DNA from: Jannaschia formosa
GTDB taxonomy: Bacteria > Pseudomonadota > Alphaproteobacteria > Rhodobacterales > Rhodobacteraceae
DNA length: 64,000 nucleotides
NCBI RefSeq assembly: GCF_003340555.1
Contig: NZ_QPLJ01000002.1
Location: 1-64,000 of the forward strand
Direction of reading: 5' to 3'
Shown here: piece after piece, positions 56,515 through 64,000 of the stretch
Position numbering within the stretch: the stretch's first letter is position 1
Layout of the letters: each line of letters begins with the position of its first letter
Position numbers and translations under genes: made by a program
The notes under the pieces: model-generated
Seen by the model: only the letters and a program-made list of their open reading frames with translations
Told to the model about the DNA's origin: nothing
Database searches by the model: none

Positions 56515-58197
56515 ATGATTCCGCGCGACTATCAAAGGGCGGCGGTCGATGCCGCCCGCGACCGCACCGCCGCACATGGTAACACCATGCTGGTGCTGCC
56601 CACCGGGGCGGGAAAGACGGCCATCGCCGGTTTCTACATCGGCGAGGAGCTGGAGCACCGCAGACACGACCGCGTCCTGGTGCTGCAGCACACCGACGAG
56701 TTGATCGAACAGAACCGCAGCGCCATCGGCACAGTCACCGGAATGCCGACCTCGGTGGTCAAGGCCGAGCAGGACGATTGGGACGGCCGCATCGTCTTCG
56801 GCAGCGTCCAGACCCTGGCGCGCGCCAACCGGCGCGAGCGGATGGCGCCGGTCTCGCATCTCGTCATCGACGAATGCCACCGCTCCGCGGCGCAAAGCTA
56901 TCAGTCCATCATCGACGAGGCCCGGGCGCTCAATCCGGAGATCAAGCTGCTCGGGCTCTCGGCCACGCCGGGTCGCGGCGATGGCCGCAGCCTGCGCCGC
57001 ACCTTCAGCAATGTCGGCTATCACCTCAAGATCGGCACGCTGATCGGTCGCGGTCTCCTGGTGCCACCGCACACCTACACCATTGATCTCGGCGTCGAGG
57101 ACGAACTGGCCGGGCTGGGCGCCACTGCGGGCGATTTCGACATGCGCGCGGCAGACAAGGTGCTGAACCGCTCGGTGCTGAACGAGGCCGTCGTCGAACA
57201 CTGGCAGGCGAAGGCGGCAGACCGGCGCACCATCTTCTTCTGTGCGACGGTCGACCATGCCGATGCGGTTGCCGAGGCATTTCGCACGGCCGGCGTCACG
57301 GCCGAGACGATCTCGGGCGAGATGCCATCGCGGACGCGGGCCGACCTCATCGCCCGGTTCGACCGGGGCGAGGTGCAGGTGCTGACGAACTGCATGGTCC
57401 TGACCGAAGGTTTCGACAGCCAGCCCGTCGGCTGCATCGGCATCCTGCGCCCCATGCTGCACAAGGGCACCTTCATCCAAGCAGTCGGTCGCGGCCTGCG
57501 CCGGGTCGATCCCGCGCGTTTCCCAGGCATCGTGAAAACCGACTGCGTCGTGCTCGACTTCGCGGGCGCGGCGCTCCGGCACGGGTCGCTCGAACAGGAG
57601 ATCACCCTCGACGAGGACGATCCTGAGCCGGGCCAGGCCCCGTGGAAACTGTGCCCGACCTGTGAGGCCGAACTGCCGCTTGGCGCATCGATCTGTGATT
57701 TCTGCGGTCATGTCTTCACGCGGGAACGTGCAGAGGCCCGCCTGCTGACCGCCTTCGACATGATGGAGATCGACCTGCTGGAGCGGTCCCCGTTCGCCTG
57801 GTGCGACCTGCATGGCGACGGCCAGGCGATGATGGCGAGTGGGTTCAATGGCTGGGCCGGGGTGTTCCATGATGGAACGCTCTGGCACGCGCTCGGACAG
57901 CCGAAAGGCAGGGCGATCCGACCGCTCGCCATCGGCACCCGGGTGCAGGCGCTCGCCGCCGCAGACGATTTCCTGCGCGCCACCGAGACGGGGACCGCCT
58001 CGATCAAGAGCCGTCGCTGGCTGAACGACCCGGCGACGATGAAGCAGATGGACCTGCTGCAGCGCGCGGGGCACGAGACCAACGGGCTGGATTTCGGCCT
58101 GTCGAAGTACGCCGCCAACTGCCACCTGAACTTCCGCTGGAATCGCGGCGCGATAACCGCCGCCGTTCTTGGCCGTGCGGAGCGATCGGCCGCATGA
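56515..58197 (+). CDS. SF2 DEAD/DEAH-box helicase
   Basis: A 560-residue helicase from the ATG at 56515 (MIPRDYQRAAVDAARD). Walker A is LVLPTGAGKTAIAGF; DEAH box is VIDECHRSAAQSY; motif III is LGLSATPGRGD; motif VI region is FIQAVGRGLRRVDP. A C-terminal zinc finger reads CPTCEAELPLGASICDFCG. Such helicases open phage replication operons and load with SSB-type proteins. Its stop overlaps the small integration-module ORF. Confidence 0.95.
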   Translation: MIPRDYQRAAVDAARDRTAAHGNTMLVLPTGAGKTAIAGFYIGEELEHRRHDRVLVLQHTDELIEQNRSAIGTVTGMPTSVVKAEQDDWDGRIVFGSVQTLARANRRERMAPVSHLVIDECHRSAAQSYQSIIDEARALNPEIKLLGLSATPGRGDGRSLRRTFSNVGYHLKIGTLIGRGLLVPPHTYTIDLGVEDELAGLGATAGDFDMRAADKVLNRSVLNEAVVEHWQAKAADRRTIFFCATVDHADAVAEAFRTAGVTAETISGEMPSRTRADLIARFDRGEVQVLTNCMVLTEGFDSQPVGCIGILRPMLHKGTFIQAVGRGLRRVDPARFPGIVKTDCVVLDFAGAALRHGSLEQEITLDEDDPEPGQAPWKLCPTCEAELPLGASICDFCGHVFTRERAEARLLTAFDMMEIDLLERSPFAWCDLHGDGQAMMASGFNGWAGVFHDGTLWHALGQPKGRAIRPLAIGTRVQALAAADDFLRATETGTASIKSRRWLNDPATMKQMDLLQRAGHETNGLDFGLSKYAANCHLNFRWNRGAITAAVLGRAERSAA

Positions 58198-58397
58198 AAC
58201 GCCCCAATCCGCTCCCGGCCGACCAGATGACGCCCGCAGAGCGCCGCGCCGAGCTGTGCGGCCTGCTGGCGCTCGGGCTGGTTCGGTTGCGGATGCGGGA
58301 TGGGGGCGAAGTATCTGACGATACTGGAGAATGTTGCCTACACTATCCGCCCGACCAATGCCGTCATGCAACTCCAACTCAACGGAGAAATGCATGA
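58194..58397 (+). CDS. Small conserved phage protein, 67 aa (integration module, right copy)
   Basis: MKRPNPLPADQMTPAERRAELCGLLALGLVRLRM, then a C-terminal CLHYPPDQCRHATPTQRR. It is the counterpart of 413-634 and is coupled by ATGA to the helicase gene before it and to the DUF2924 gene after it. The conserved ERRAELCxLLALGLxRLRM core in two settings supports a real gene of unknown function. Confidence 0.72.
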   Translation: MKRPNPLPADQMTPAERRAELCGLLALGLVRLRMRDGGEVSDDTGECCLHYPPDQCRHATPTQRRNA

Positions 58398-58849
58398 ACA
58401 AGCCCGACCCCATCCCCGCGCGCCTGGTCGCGCTGAAGACAACGCCGACGCCCGACCTGAAGAAACAGTGGCGCGAGCTCTTCGACAGCGACCCGCCGCC
58501 GTTCAACCGCCGCTACCTTGAGTCCCGCCTGGCCTACCGCATCCAGGAACTGGCCTATGGCGGGCTGAAGCCGGAGACGATCCGGCGGCTGGAACGGCTG
58601 GGCGAGGAACTGGACGGCGGCGACAAGAGGAAGCGCGGCATCCGCGCTGACCGCGACCGCCCGATCACCGGGACGCGCCTCCTGCGCGAGTGGCAGGGCG
58701 TCGAACAGATCGTCACTGTCACCGCCGACGGGTTCGAATGGCAGGGGCGGCCCTACAAGTCGCTGTCTGCCGTCGCCCGCGCTATCACCGGCGCACATTG
58801 GAACGGCTGGGTCTTCTTCGGGCTCAAGAACCACAGGGGGCGGACATGA
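58394..58849 (+). CDS. DUF2924 family protein (integration module, right copy)
   Basis: A 151-residue protein with the DUF2924 pattern (RYLESRLAYRIQELAYGGL, GTRLLREWQGVEQ, YKSLSAVARAITG, NGWVFFGLK). The ATG at 58394 follows GGAGAAATGC and overlaps the previous stop; the stop overlaps the recombinase start. It is the closest relative of 631-1083 in the window. Accessory role to integration is inferred. Confidence 0.9.
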   Translation: MNKPDPIPARLVALKTTPTPDLKKQWRELFDSDPPPFNRRYLESRLAYRIQELAYGGLKPETIRRLERLGEELDGGDKRKRGIRADRDRPITGTRLLREWQGVEQIVTVTADGFEWQGRPYKSLSAVARAITGAHWNGWVFFGLKNHRGRT

Positions 58850-60171
58850 CGAAGCCGCCCGAAAAATCGAAGGTCATCCGCAAGCTGCGGTGTGCCGTCT
58901 ACACCCGGAAATCCTCCGAGGAAGGACTGGAGCAGGAGTTCAACAGCCTCCACGCTCAGCGGGAGGCTTGCGAATCCTACATCGCCAGTCAGCGGTCCGA
59001 GGGCTGGGTGCTGGTCCGTGATCAGTATGACGACGGCGGCATCTCCGGTGGCACGCTGGAGCGGCCCGGTCTGCAGCGGCTGCTGGAGGACATCGAGGAC
59101 GGGCTGGTCGACGTGGTCGTGGTCTACAAGATCGACCGCCTCAGCCGCTCGCTCGCCGACTTCGCCAAGCTGGTCGAGGTGTTCGACCGGAACGGCGTGA
59201 CGTTCGTCTCGGTCACACAGTCGTTCAACACCACCACCTCCATGGGGCGGCTGACGCTGAACATCCTGCTCTCGTTCGCTCAGTTCGAACGCGAGGTGAC
59301 GGCTGAACGCATCCGCGACAAGGTCGCCGCCAGCCGGAAAAAGGGTATGTGGATGGGCGGGGTGCCGCCCTACGGCTACCGCGTCGAGAACCGCAAGCTG
59401 GTGATCGACGAAGAAGGCGCCGCGCATGTCCGCTGGATCTTCGCCCGCTTCCTCGAGATCGGGTCCTGCACGGAACTGGCGCGGGAGGTTGGCACGCGGG
59501 GACTTCGGACGCCCCGCGGCAACCGGATCGACAAGAAATACATCTATCGCATGCTGAGCAACCGCGCCTACATCGGCGAGGCGGTCCACAAGGGCGACAG
59601 CTATCCCGGCGAGCACGACGCGATCATCGACCGCGAGACGTGGGACCGCGTCCACGCCATCTTGCAGGAAAGCCCGCGCAAGCGTGCCGCGCGCACCCGC
59701 GCCGACACGCCCGCGCTGCTGAAGGGGCTGCTGTTCGGTCCCGATGGCGCCGCCTTCTCGCCAACGCACACCCGCAAGGGCGACAGGCTCTACCGCTACT
59801 ATGTCAGCCAGACGGTGCTGAAGCATGGTGCGGGGGCATGTCCAGTGGGCCGCGTGCCCGCGGGCGAAATCGAAGCCGCCGTCATAGACCAGCTGCGCAC
59901 CGTGTTCCGCCATCCGGAGATCGTGGCGGGCACGTGGAAGGCCGCCTGCGCCCATGCCGCCGACATTACTGAGGCCGAGGCTCGCGTAGCCCTGCAGCAG
60001 ATCGACCCGCTGTGGGAGGAACTCTTCCCCGCCGAGCAGGCGCGCATCGTGGCGATGATGGTTGAGCGCGTGCACATCGGCATGGAAGGGTTGAACGTCC
60101 GGCTGCGCGTTGATGGCCTCAGCGGACTCGCGCGCGAAATGCTGGCTGGCAGTATCGGAGAGGCCGCATGA
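58846..60171 (+). CDS. Large serine recombinase / integrase (intact-looking, right copy)
   Basis: A 441-residue recombinase. The catalytic domain has YTRKSS with Ser23 as nucleophile, DRLSRSL with Arg101 intact and the E-helix LLSFAQFEREVTAERI. The recombinase domain reads GGVPPYGYRVENRKLVI and GLRTPRGNRIDKKYIYRML. A zinc-ribbon-like part follows (GLLFGPDGAAFSPTHTRKGDRLYRYYVSQTVLKHGAGACPVGR), and the C-terminus is coiled-coil-like. It should integrate and excise the prophage. Located at the end of the early operon, at the presumed attachment end of the prophage. All catalytic residues that I can check are present. Confidence 0.95.
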   Translation: MTKPPEKSKVIRKLRCAVYTRKSSEEGLEQEFNSLHAQREACESYIASQRSEGWVLVRDQYDDGGISGGTLERPGLQRLLEDIEDGLVDVVVVYKIDRLSRSLADFAKLVEVFDRNGVTFVSVTQSFNTTTSMGRLTLNILLSFAQFEREVTAERIRDKVAASRKKGMWMGGVPPYGYRVENRKLVIDEEGAAHVRWIFARFLEIGSCTELAREVGTRGLRTPRGNRIDKKYIYRMLSNRAYIGEAVHKGDSYPGEHDAIIDRETWDRVHAILQESPRKRAARTRADTPALLKGLLFGPDGAAFSPTHTRKGDRLYRYYVSQTVLKHGAGACPVGRVPAGEIEAAVIDQLRTVFRHPEIVAGTWKAACAHAADITEAEARVALQQIDPLWEELFPAEQARIVAMMVERVHIGMEGLNVRLRVDGLSGLAREMLAGSIGEAA

Positions 60172-60557
60172 GCCGTGGGTCGCCGATCCTCGAGACTGTG
60201 ACGCTCCACGTCCCGTTCCGCGTTGTGAAGCGCGGTGGGCGGAAGGAGATGCAACTGCCAAAGGGGGCCGTGCAACCGCAGCGGATGGACAACACGCTGG
60301 TCAAGGCGCTAGCCCGCGCCTTCCGCTGGAAGCGGATGCTCGACTCGGGAGAGTTCGCCACCATCGCCGAACTAGCCGAGCGCGAGGGAATCGCGCCCTC
60401 TTACATGACCCGCGTACTGCGCCTGACGCAGCTTGAGCCTGCCATCATCGAGGCCGTTCTCGAAGGACGGCAGGGCGGTGACGTCACGCTCGCCCGACTG
60501 ATGGAGCCGTTCCCACTGAGCTGGAGCGATCAAAAAGACACCTTCTCCGGTCCTTGA
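60168..60557 (+). CDS. HTH protein of the integration module, right copy
   Basis: A 129-residue protein: ILETVTLHVPFRVVKRGGRKEM, then ALARAFRWKRMLDSGEFATIAELAEREGIAPSYMTRVLRL (HTH) and a divergent end after MEPF. It overlaps the recombinase by ATGA. Its extreme C-terminus (KDTFSGP) differs from the left copy (AALLR); since serine-integrase attachment sites often lie just past the integrase genes, the change might mark the attR junction. Confidence 0.76.
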   Translation: MSRGSPILETVTLHVPFRVVKRGGRKEMQLPKGAVQPQRMDNTLVKALARAFRWKRMLDSGEFATIAELAEREGIAPSYMTRVLRLTQLEPAIIEAVLEGRQGGDVTLARLMEPFPLSWSDQKDTFSGP

Positions 60558-60648
60558 ACACCGCGCTTCTGACATCCCCCGCAAACGCCACTATTGCTTC
60601 ATTGGGCCAAATTGGCCAAAAGTGGCGAAGGCATAAGCGGGGAGTCGC

Positions 60649-60837
60649 ATGCAGACCCTGAGCGCGAAAGACGCGAAGTATGGCTTTGGGCGATTGATTG
60701 ACCTGGCTCGCGCCGAACCTGTTGCGGTCGCCAAGCATGGTCGGCCCGTCGTTGTGGTGATGTCGGTGGAGGAGTTCGAGCGGTTGAAGGCAGTCGACGA
60801 GCAAGCGAAATCTCCCCAAAAGAAGGGAAATACCTGA
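60649..60837 (+). CDS. Phd/YefM-type antitoxin-like protein
   Basis: A 62-residue protein: LSAKDAKYGFGRLIDLARAEPVAVAKHGRPVVVVMSVEEFERLK, the Phd/YefM fold. Such proteins bind DNA and neutralise a RelE/Doc-type toxin. No toxin gene follows: hsdM begins one base after the stop. The protein may therefore regulate the restriction-modification genes. The ribosome site for hsdM (AAGGGAAA) lies in its last codons. Confidence 0.88.
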   Translation: MQTLSAKDAKYGFGRLIDLARAEPVAVAKHGRPVVVVMSVEEFERLKAVDEQAKSPQKKGNT

Positions 60838-60838
60838 A

Positions 60839-63319
60839 GTGGCAATCAAGAAATCCGACCTCTACTCCTCGATCTGGGCTTCGTGCGACGAGCTCCGAGG
60901 CGGCATGGATGCCAGTCAGTACAAAGACTACGTTCTGTTCATGCTGTTCATAAAGTACATCACCGACAAGTACGGGAACAGCAGTGACTTCGCTCCTCCG
61001 GTGACGATCCCGAAAGGCGCGAGCTTCACGGACATGGTCGCGCTGAAGGGAAAAAGCGACATCGGGGACAAGATCAACACCCAGATCATCCAGCCCCTCA
61101 TTGAAGCCAACACACGGCTCGCCCGCAGCGACTTCCCCGATTTCAACGACCCGAACAAGCTTGGCGAAGGCCAGGCGATGGTCGATCGCCTCACCAACCT
61201 GATCGGCATCTTTCAGAAGCCCGAACTCGACTTCTCTGAGAACCGAGCCGACCACGACGACATCCTTGGCGATGCCTATGAATATCTGATGCGGCACTTC
61301 GCGACCCAAAGCGGAAAGAGCAAGGGGCAGTTCTACACGCCATCGGAAGTAAGCCGCGTCATCGCGCAGGTGATCGGTATCTCACCGCAGAACACCAAGG
61401 CTGCGACCACGGCTTACGATCCGACCTGTGGCTCGGGCTCGCTGCTCCTGAAGGTCGCAGCGCAGGCCCGCAAGCACATCACGCTCGAAGGACAGGAGAA
61501 GGATGTGACCACCGCGGGCCTCGCCCGCATGAACATGATCCTGCACGATTTCCCGACGGCCAATATCCTCTCGGGCAATACGCTGGCCTCGCCGAAGTTC
61601 AAGGACGGCGAGAAACTGCGCACCTACGACTACGTTGTCGCCAATCCGCCATTCTCCGATAAGACGTGGACGTCGGGCCTTACTCCGTCGACGGATCCCT
61701 TTGAGCGCTTCGCTTGGGGTGAGCCGCCCGCCAAGCAAGGCGACTACGCCTATCTGCTCCACATCATTCGCTCGATGAAGGGCTCAGGGAAGGCAGCCTG
61801 CATCCTCCCGCACGGTGTCCTCTTTCGCGGAAATGCCGAGGCCACGATCCGACAGCAGCTTGTCCGCTCCGGCTATCTGAAGGGAATTATCGGGCTGCCT
61901 GCGAACCTCTTCTACGGCACCGGCATCCCGGCCTGCATCCTGGTTCTCGACAAGGAAAATGCCGCAGCCCGCAAAGGCGTGTTCATGATCGACGCCTCCA
62001 AGGGGTTCATCAAAGCAGGCCCCAAGAACCGCCTGCGCGAGCAGGACATCCACCGCATCGTCGACACGTTCACCAAACAGGCCGATGTTCCGCGCTACGC
62101 CCGGATGGTGCCGCTGGCCGAAATCGCTAATCCGAAAAACGACTTCAACCTCAATCTGCCACGCTACATCGACAGCACAGAGCCGGAAGATATCCAGGAC
62201 ATCGACGGCCATCTGCGCGGAGGGATACCGGAGCCCGATCTCGATGCGCTCGGCGCGTATTGGAAGGTGCTTCCCAGTGTGCGCGGGATCCTCTTCGAGT
62301 CTGCGGGTCGCCCCGGCTATTCCCGCCTGAAGCTATCGCTCGCCGACGTGAAACCCGCCATTCTCGGTCACGCCGAGTTCGCCGCATTCCAGCGGCATGC
62401 GGCAGGACTCTTCGCCGACTGGAGCAAGGAGACCACGCTGCGCCTGAGCGACTTCGGCAAGGAGGGCCACCCAAAGGAACTGATCGAGACCATCGCGGAG
62501 CTACTGCTCACCACGTTCCGAAAAGCCCCGCTGCTCGACGCCTACGACGTGTACCAGCACCTCATGGATTATTGGGCAGAGGCGATGCAGGACGACGCTT
62601 ATTTGATCGCCGCCGACGGCTGGGTGAAGGGCGCACAGCCGCGTGAGATCATTCAGGTCAAGGACAAGAACAACAAGCTCACCTGGCCGGAATCGCACGA
62701 CTATCTGAAGGGCAGACGGCGCTTCAAGTCGGACCTAGTTCCCGCGCCGATTCTCGTGGCCCGTTACTTCGCAGCCGAACGCGATGCCATCGAAGCGCTC
62801 GACACCCAGCTCATTTTGCTGGAGCAGCAGCTCGAAGAGATGCTGGAGGAAAACAGCGGCGAGGACGGACTTCTGACCGAAGTGATCGAGGGCGAGGGCG
62901 ACAAGCAGAAGATCATTGCCAAAGCGGTGAAGGCTCGGCTGAAGGAGATCGGCAAAGACCCACTCTACGAAGACGAGCGCGCCGCCCTTGAGGCTTATGC
63001 TGATCTGCTCGAGCGGCAGACCAAGGCCAAGGCCAGGCGCAAGGCGGAGCAGGAGGCCTTGGACAAGAAGATCGACGCCAAATACCCCAAGCTCACCGAG
63101 GCGGAGATCAAGACGCTGGTGATCGACGACAAGTGGATGGCGCGGCTGTCGGCCGCCGTGCAGGGCGAGATCGATAGCGTCTCTCAGAACCTTGCCGACC
63201 GGGTTTGGCAGCTAGCCGAACGCTATTCCAAGCCGCTTCCGAGGTTGACCGAGGAAGTGGAGACGCTTTCCACCCGGGTCGAAGAACATCTAAGAGCGAT
63301 GGGTGCCGCATGGATGTGA
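60839..63319 (+). CDS. hsdM: Type I restriction-modification methyltransferase subunit HsdM
   Basis: An 826-residue protein beginning at GTG 60839. The N-terminal HsdM_N domain reads LYSSIWASCDELRGGMDASQYKDYVLFMLFIKYITDKYG. Motif X region is KGQFYTPSEVSRVIAQVI, motif I is YDPTCGSGSLLLK and motif IV is VVANPPFSDKTW. The region from about 480 onward is longer than in typical HsdM (about 500 residues) and ends in a coiled coil (LLERQTKAKARRKAEQEALDKK), so an extra domain is present. N6-adenine methylation is expected. It overlaps hsdS by 10 bases. Confidence 0.95.
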   Translation: MAIKKSDLYSSIWASCDELRGGMDASQYKDYVLFMLFIKYITDKYGNSSDFAPPVTIPKGASFTDMVALKGKSDIGDKINTQIIQPLIEANTRLARSDFPDFNDPNKLGEGQAMVDRLTNLIGIFQKPELDFSENRADHDDILGDAYEYLMRHFATQSGKSKGQFYTPSEVSRVIAQVIGISPQNTKAATTAYDPTCGSGSLLLKVAAQARKHITLEGQEKDVTTAGLARMNMILHDFPTANILSGNTLASPKFKDGEKLRTYDYVVANPPFSDKTWTSGLTPSTDPFERFAWGEPPAKQGDYAYLLHIIRSMKGSGKAACILPHGVLFRGNAEATIRQQLVRSGYLKGIIGLPANLFYGTGIPACILVLDKENAAARKGVFMIDASKGFIKAGPKNRLREQDIHRIVDTFTKQADVPRYARMVPLAEIANPKNDFNLNLPRYIDSTEPEDIQDIDGHLRGGIPEPDLDALGAYWKVLPSVRGILFESAGRPGYSRLKLSLADVKPAILGHAEFAAFQRHAAGLFADWSKETTLRLSDFGKEGHPKELIETIAELLLTTFRKAPLLDAYDVYQHLMDYWAEAMQDDAYLIAADGWVKGAQPREIIQVKDKNNKLTWPESHDYLKGRRRFKSDLVPAPILVARYFAAERDAIEALDTQLILLEQQLEEMLEENSGEDGLLTEVIEGEGDKQKIIAKAVKARLKEIGKDPLYEDERAALEAYADLLERQTKAKARRKAEQEALDKKIDAKYPKLTEAEIKTLVIDDKWMARLSAAVQGEIDSVSQNLADRVWQLAERYSKPLPRLTEEVETLSTRVEEHLRAMGAAWM

Positions 63320-64000
63320 GGCCTGGCTACAAGCGGACGGAGATAGGAATCGTCCCGGATGAGTGGGAGTTGAAGCCATTCCGTGAGCTCTTCACATTTC
63401 AGAACGGAGTCAACGCAGACAAGGGCTCCTATGGGCAAGGCACTCGCTTCATCAATGTTCTAGAGCCGATTACTTATTCGCACATTCACGGTCCGGAAAT
63501 ACCAGGGCGGGTGACGCTCCCCGAGTTCGTCTTGGCCTCAGCTGCAGTGAAGCGCGGCGATGTTCTCTTCAATCGGACATCAGAGACTGACACCGAGATC
63601 GGCTTGGCGGCTACGTACGTCGGAACTGAGCGTGTCGTGTTCGGCGGCTTCGTAATTCGCGGTCGACCTATCGGCAACGATTTAGACGCTCTGTATTCAG
63701 GCTACGCGCTCCGCGCGCCGCTCATCCGATCACAAGTCATTCCCATGGGCCAAGGCGCTATTCGAGCGAATATCGGCCAAGGGGATCTGAGACGCGTCAT
63801 AGCGCCAATTCCACCACTTCCAGAACAACGCGCCATCGCGGCGGCGTTAAGCGATGTCGATTCGCTTCTCGGCGGGCTGGACCGCCTGATTGCCAAGAAG
63901 CGCGGCCTGTATGCTGGCGCGATGCAGCGCCTGCTGACCGGTAAGACCCGACTGCCCGGGTTCAGCGTCCCATGGCATGTGAAGCGTCTAGGCGATCATG
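63310..64000 (+). CDS. hsdS: Type I restriction-modification specificity subunit HsdS (partial)
   Basis: Open from ATG 63310 to the window end (230 codons). MDVRPGYKRTEIGIVPDEWELKPF starts the first target-recognition domain. The conserved central repeat is visible (IPPLPEQRAIAAALSDVDSLLGGLDRLIAKKRGLYAGAMQRLLTGKTRLPGF), followed by the start of the second half (WHVKRLGD). It sets the DNA target of methylation and cleavage. The hsdR gene is expected downstream, beyond the window. Confidence 0.93.
   Translation, partial: MDVRPGYKRTEIGIVPDEWELKPFRELFTFQNGVNADKGSYGQGTRFINVLEPITYSHIHGPEIPGRVTLPEFVLASAAVKRGDVLFNRTSETDTEIGLAATYVGTERVVFGGFVIRGRPIGNDLDALYSGYALRAPLIRSQVIPMGQGAIRANIGQGDLRRVIAPIPPLPEQRAIAAALSDVDSLLGGLDRLIAKKRGLYAGAMQRLLTGKTRLPGFSVPWHVKRLGDH

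Noticed and set aside
21889-60559. CTTGAAC at 21889-21895 and 60553-60559 as prophage attachment cores
   Set aside because: Both lie near the presumed prophage ends, but seven bases can match by chance and the flanks do not extend the identity. Without an empty site the borders remain undetermined.

Overview
The window looks like chromosomal DNA of an alphaproteobacterium of the Rhodobacterales (Paracoccus/Rhodobacter/Roseobacter type). This is inferred from the high G+C content, the dense ATGA-coupled operons, the TRAP transporter, Sco/PCuAC and DUF411 genes, and a gene-transfer-agent-like tail module. No rRNA, tRNA or CRISPR array was seen.

Layout. (1) 1-2773: a phage remnant, with an IS630-type transposase end, the 3' end of a primase gene and a four-gene integration module (small ORF, DUF2924, large serine recombinase, HTH protein). 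(2) 2896-9373: host genes, including a cupin protein, a polysaccharide deacetylase, a divergent dctPQM TRAP transporter with a LysR regulator, and a cell-wall hydrolase lipoprotein. (3) 9869-18365: a metal and redox island. One half carries a CDF exporter, ZIP permease, transglutaminase-like protein, YnfA and a MerR regulator. The other carries Sco, DsbB, DsbA-like, PCuAC, a second Sco, a Cys-rich permease and a DUF411 protein. MerR-type promoters with 19-bp spacers precede three transcription units, and a related palindrome precedes merR. (4) 18381-21846: a CsoR/RcnR-type repressor with a G-tract operator, a His-rich MFS exporter, a His-rich exported protein, a HupE/UreJ-like membrane protein and a membrane-anchored protein.

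(5) 21897-60557: an apparently complete prophage. Late genes run leftward from the terminase (about 43 kb) through portal, protease-capsid fusion, tail tube, tail chaperone with a -1 frameshift, tape measure, GTA-like hub and TIM-barrel protein, fibre, endolysin and spanins (21.9 kb). A replication block (47-51 kb, leftward) has a D5-type primase/helicase, a RuvC-like resolvase and a Cas4-like nuclease. An early block (54-60.5 kb, rightward) has a sigma-like factor, a RecA/Sak4-like ATPase, a DUF669-like protein, an SF2 helicase and a second copy of the integration module. Two cargo insertions stand out: a lone plus-strand gene with a PD-(D/E)XK signature inside the tail operon (34923-35405), and a two-gene cassette of unknown function with its own promoter and terminator (51436-53728). 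No classical CI-like repressor was recognised.

(6) 60649-64000: a Phd/YefM-like antitoxin directly coupled to a type I restriction-modification system (hsdM, then hsdS running off the end).

Most notable points: the unexplained cassette at 51.4-53.7 kb; the nuclease-like moron; the A-AAA-AAC slippery site; a strong internal ribosome site inside the protease-capsid gene; a His in place of a catalytic Arg in the left serine recombinase; and four MerR-type operators across one metal island.
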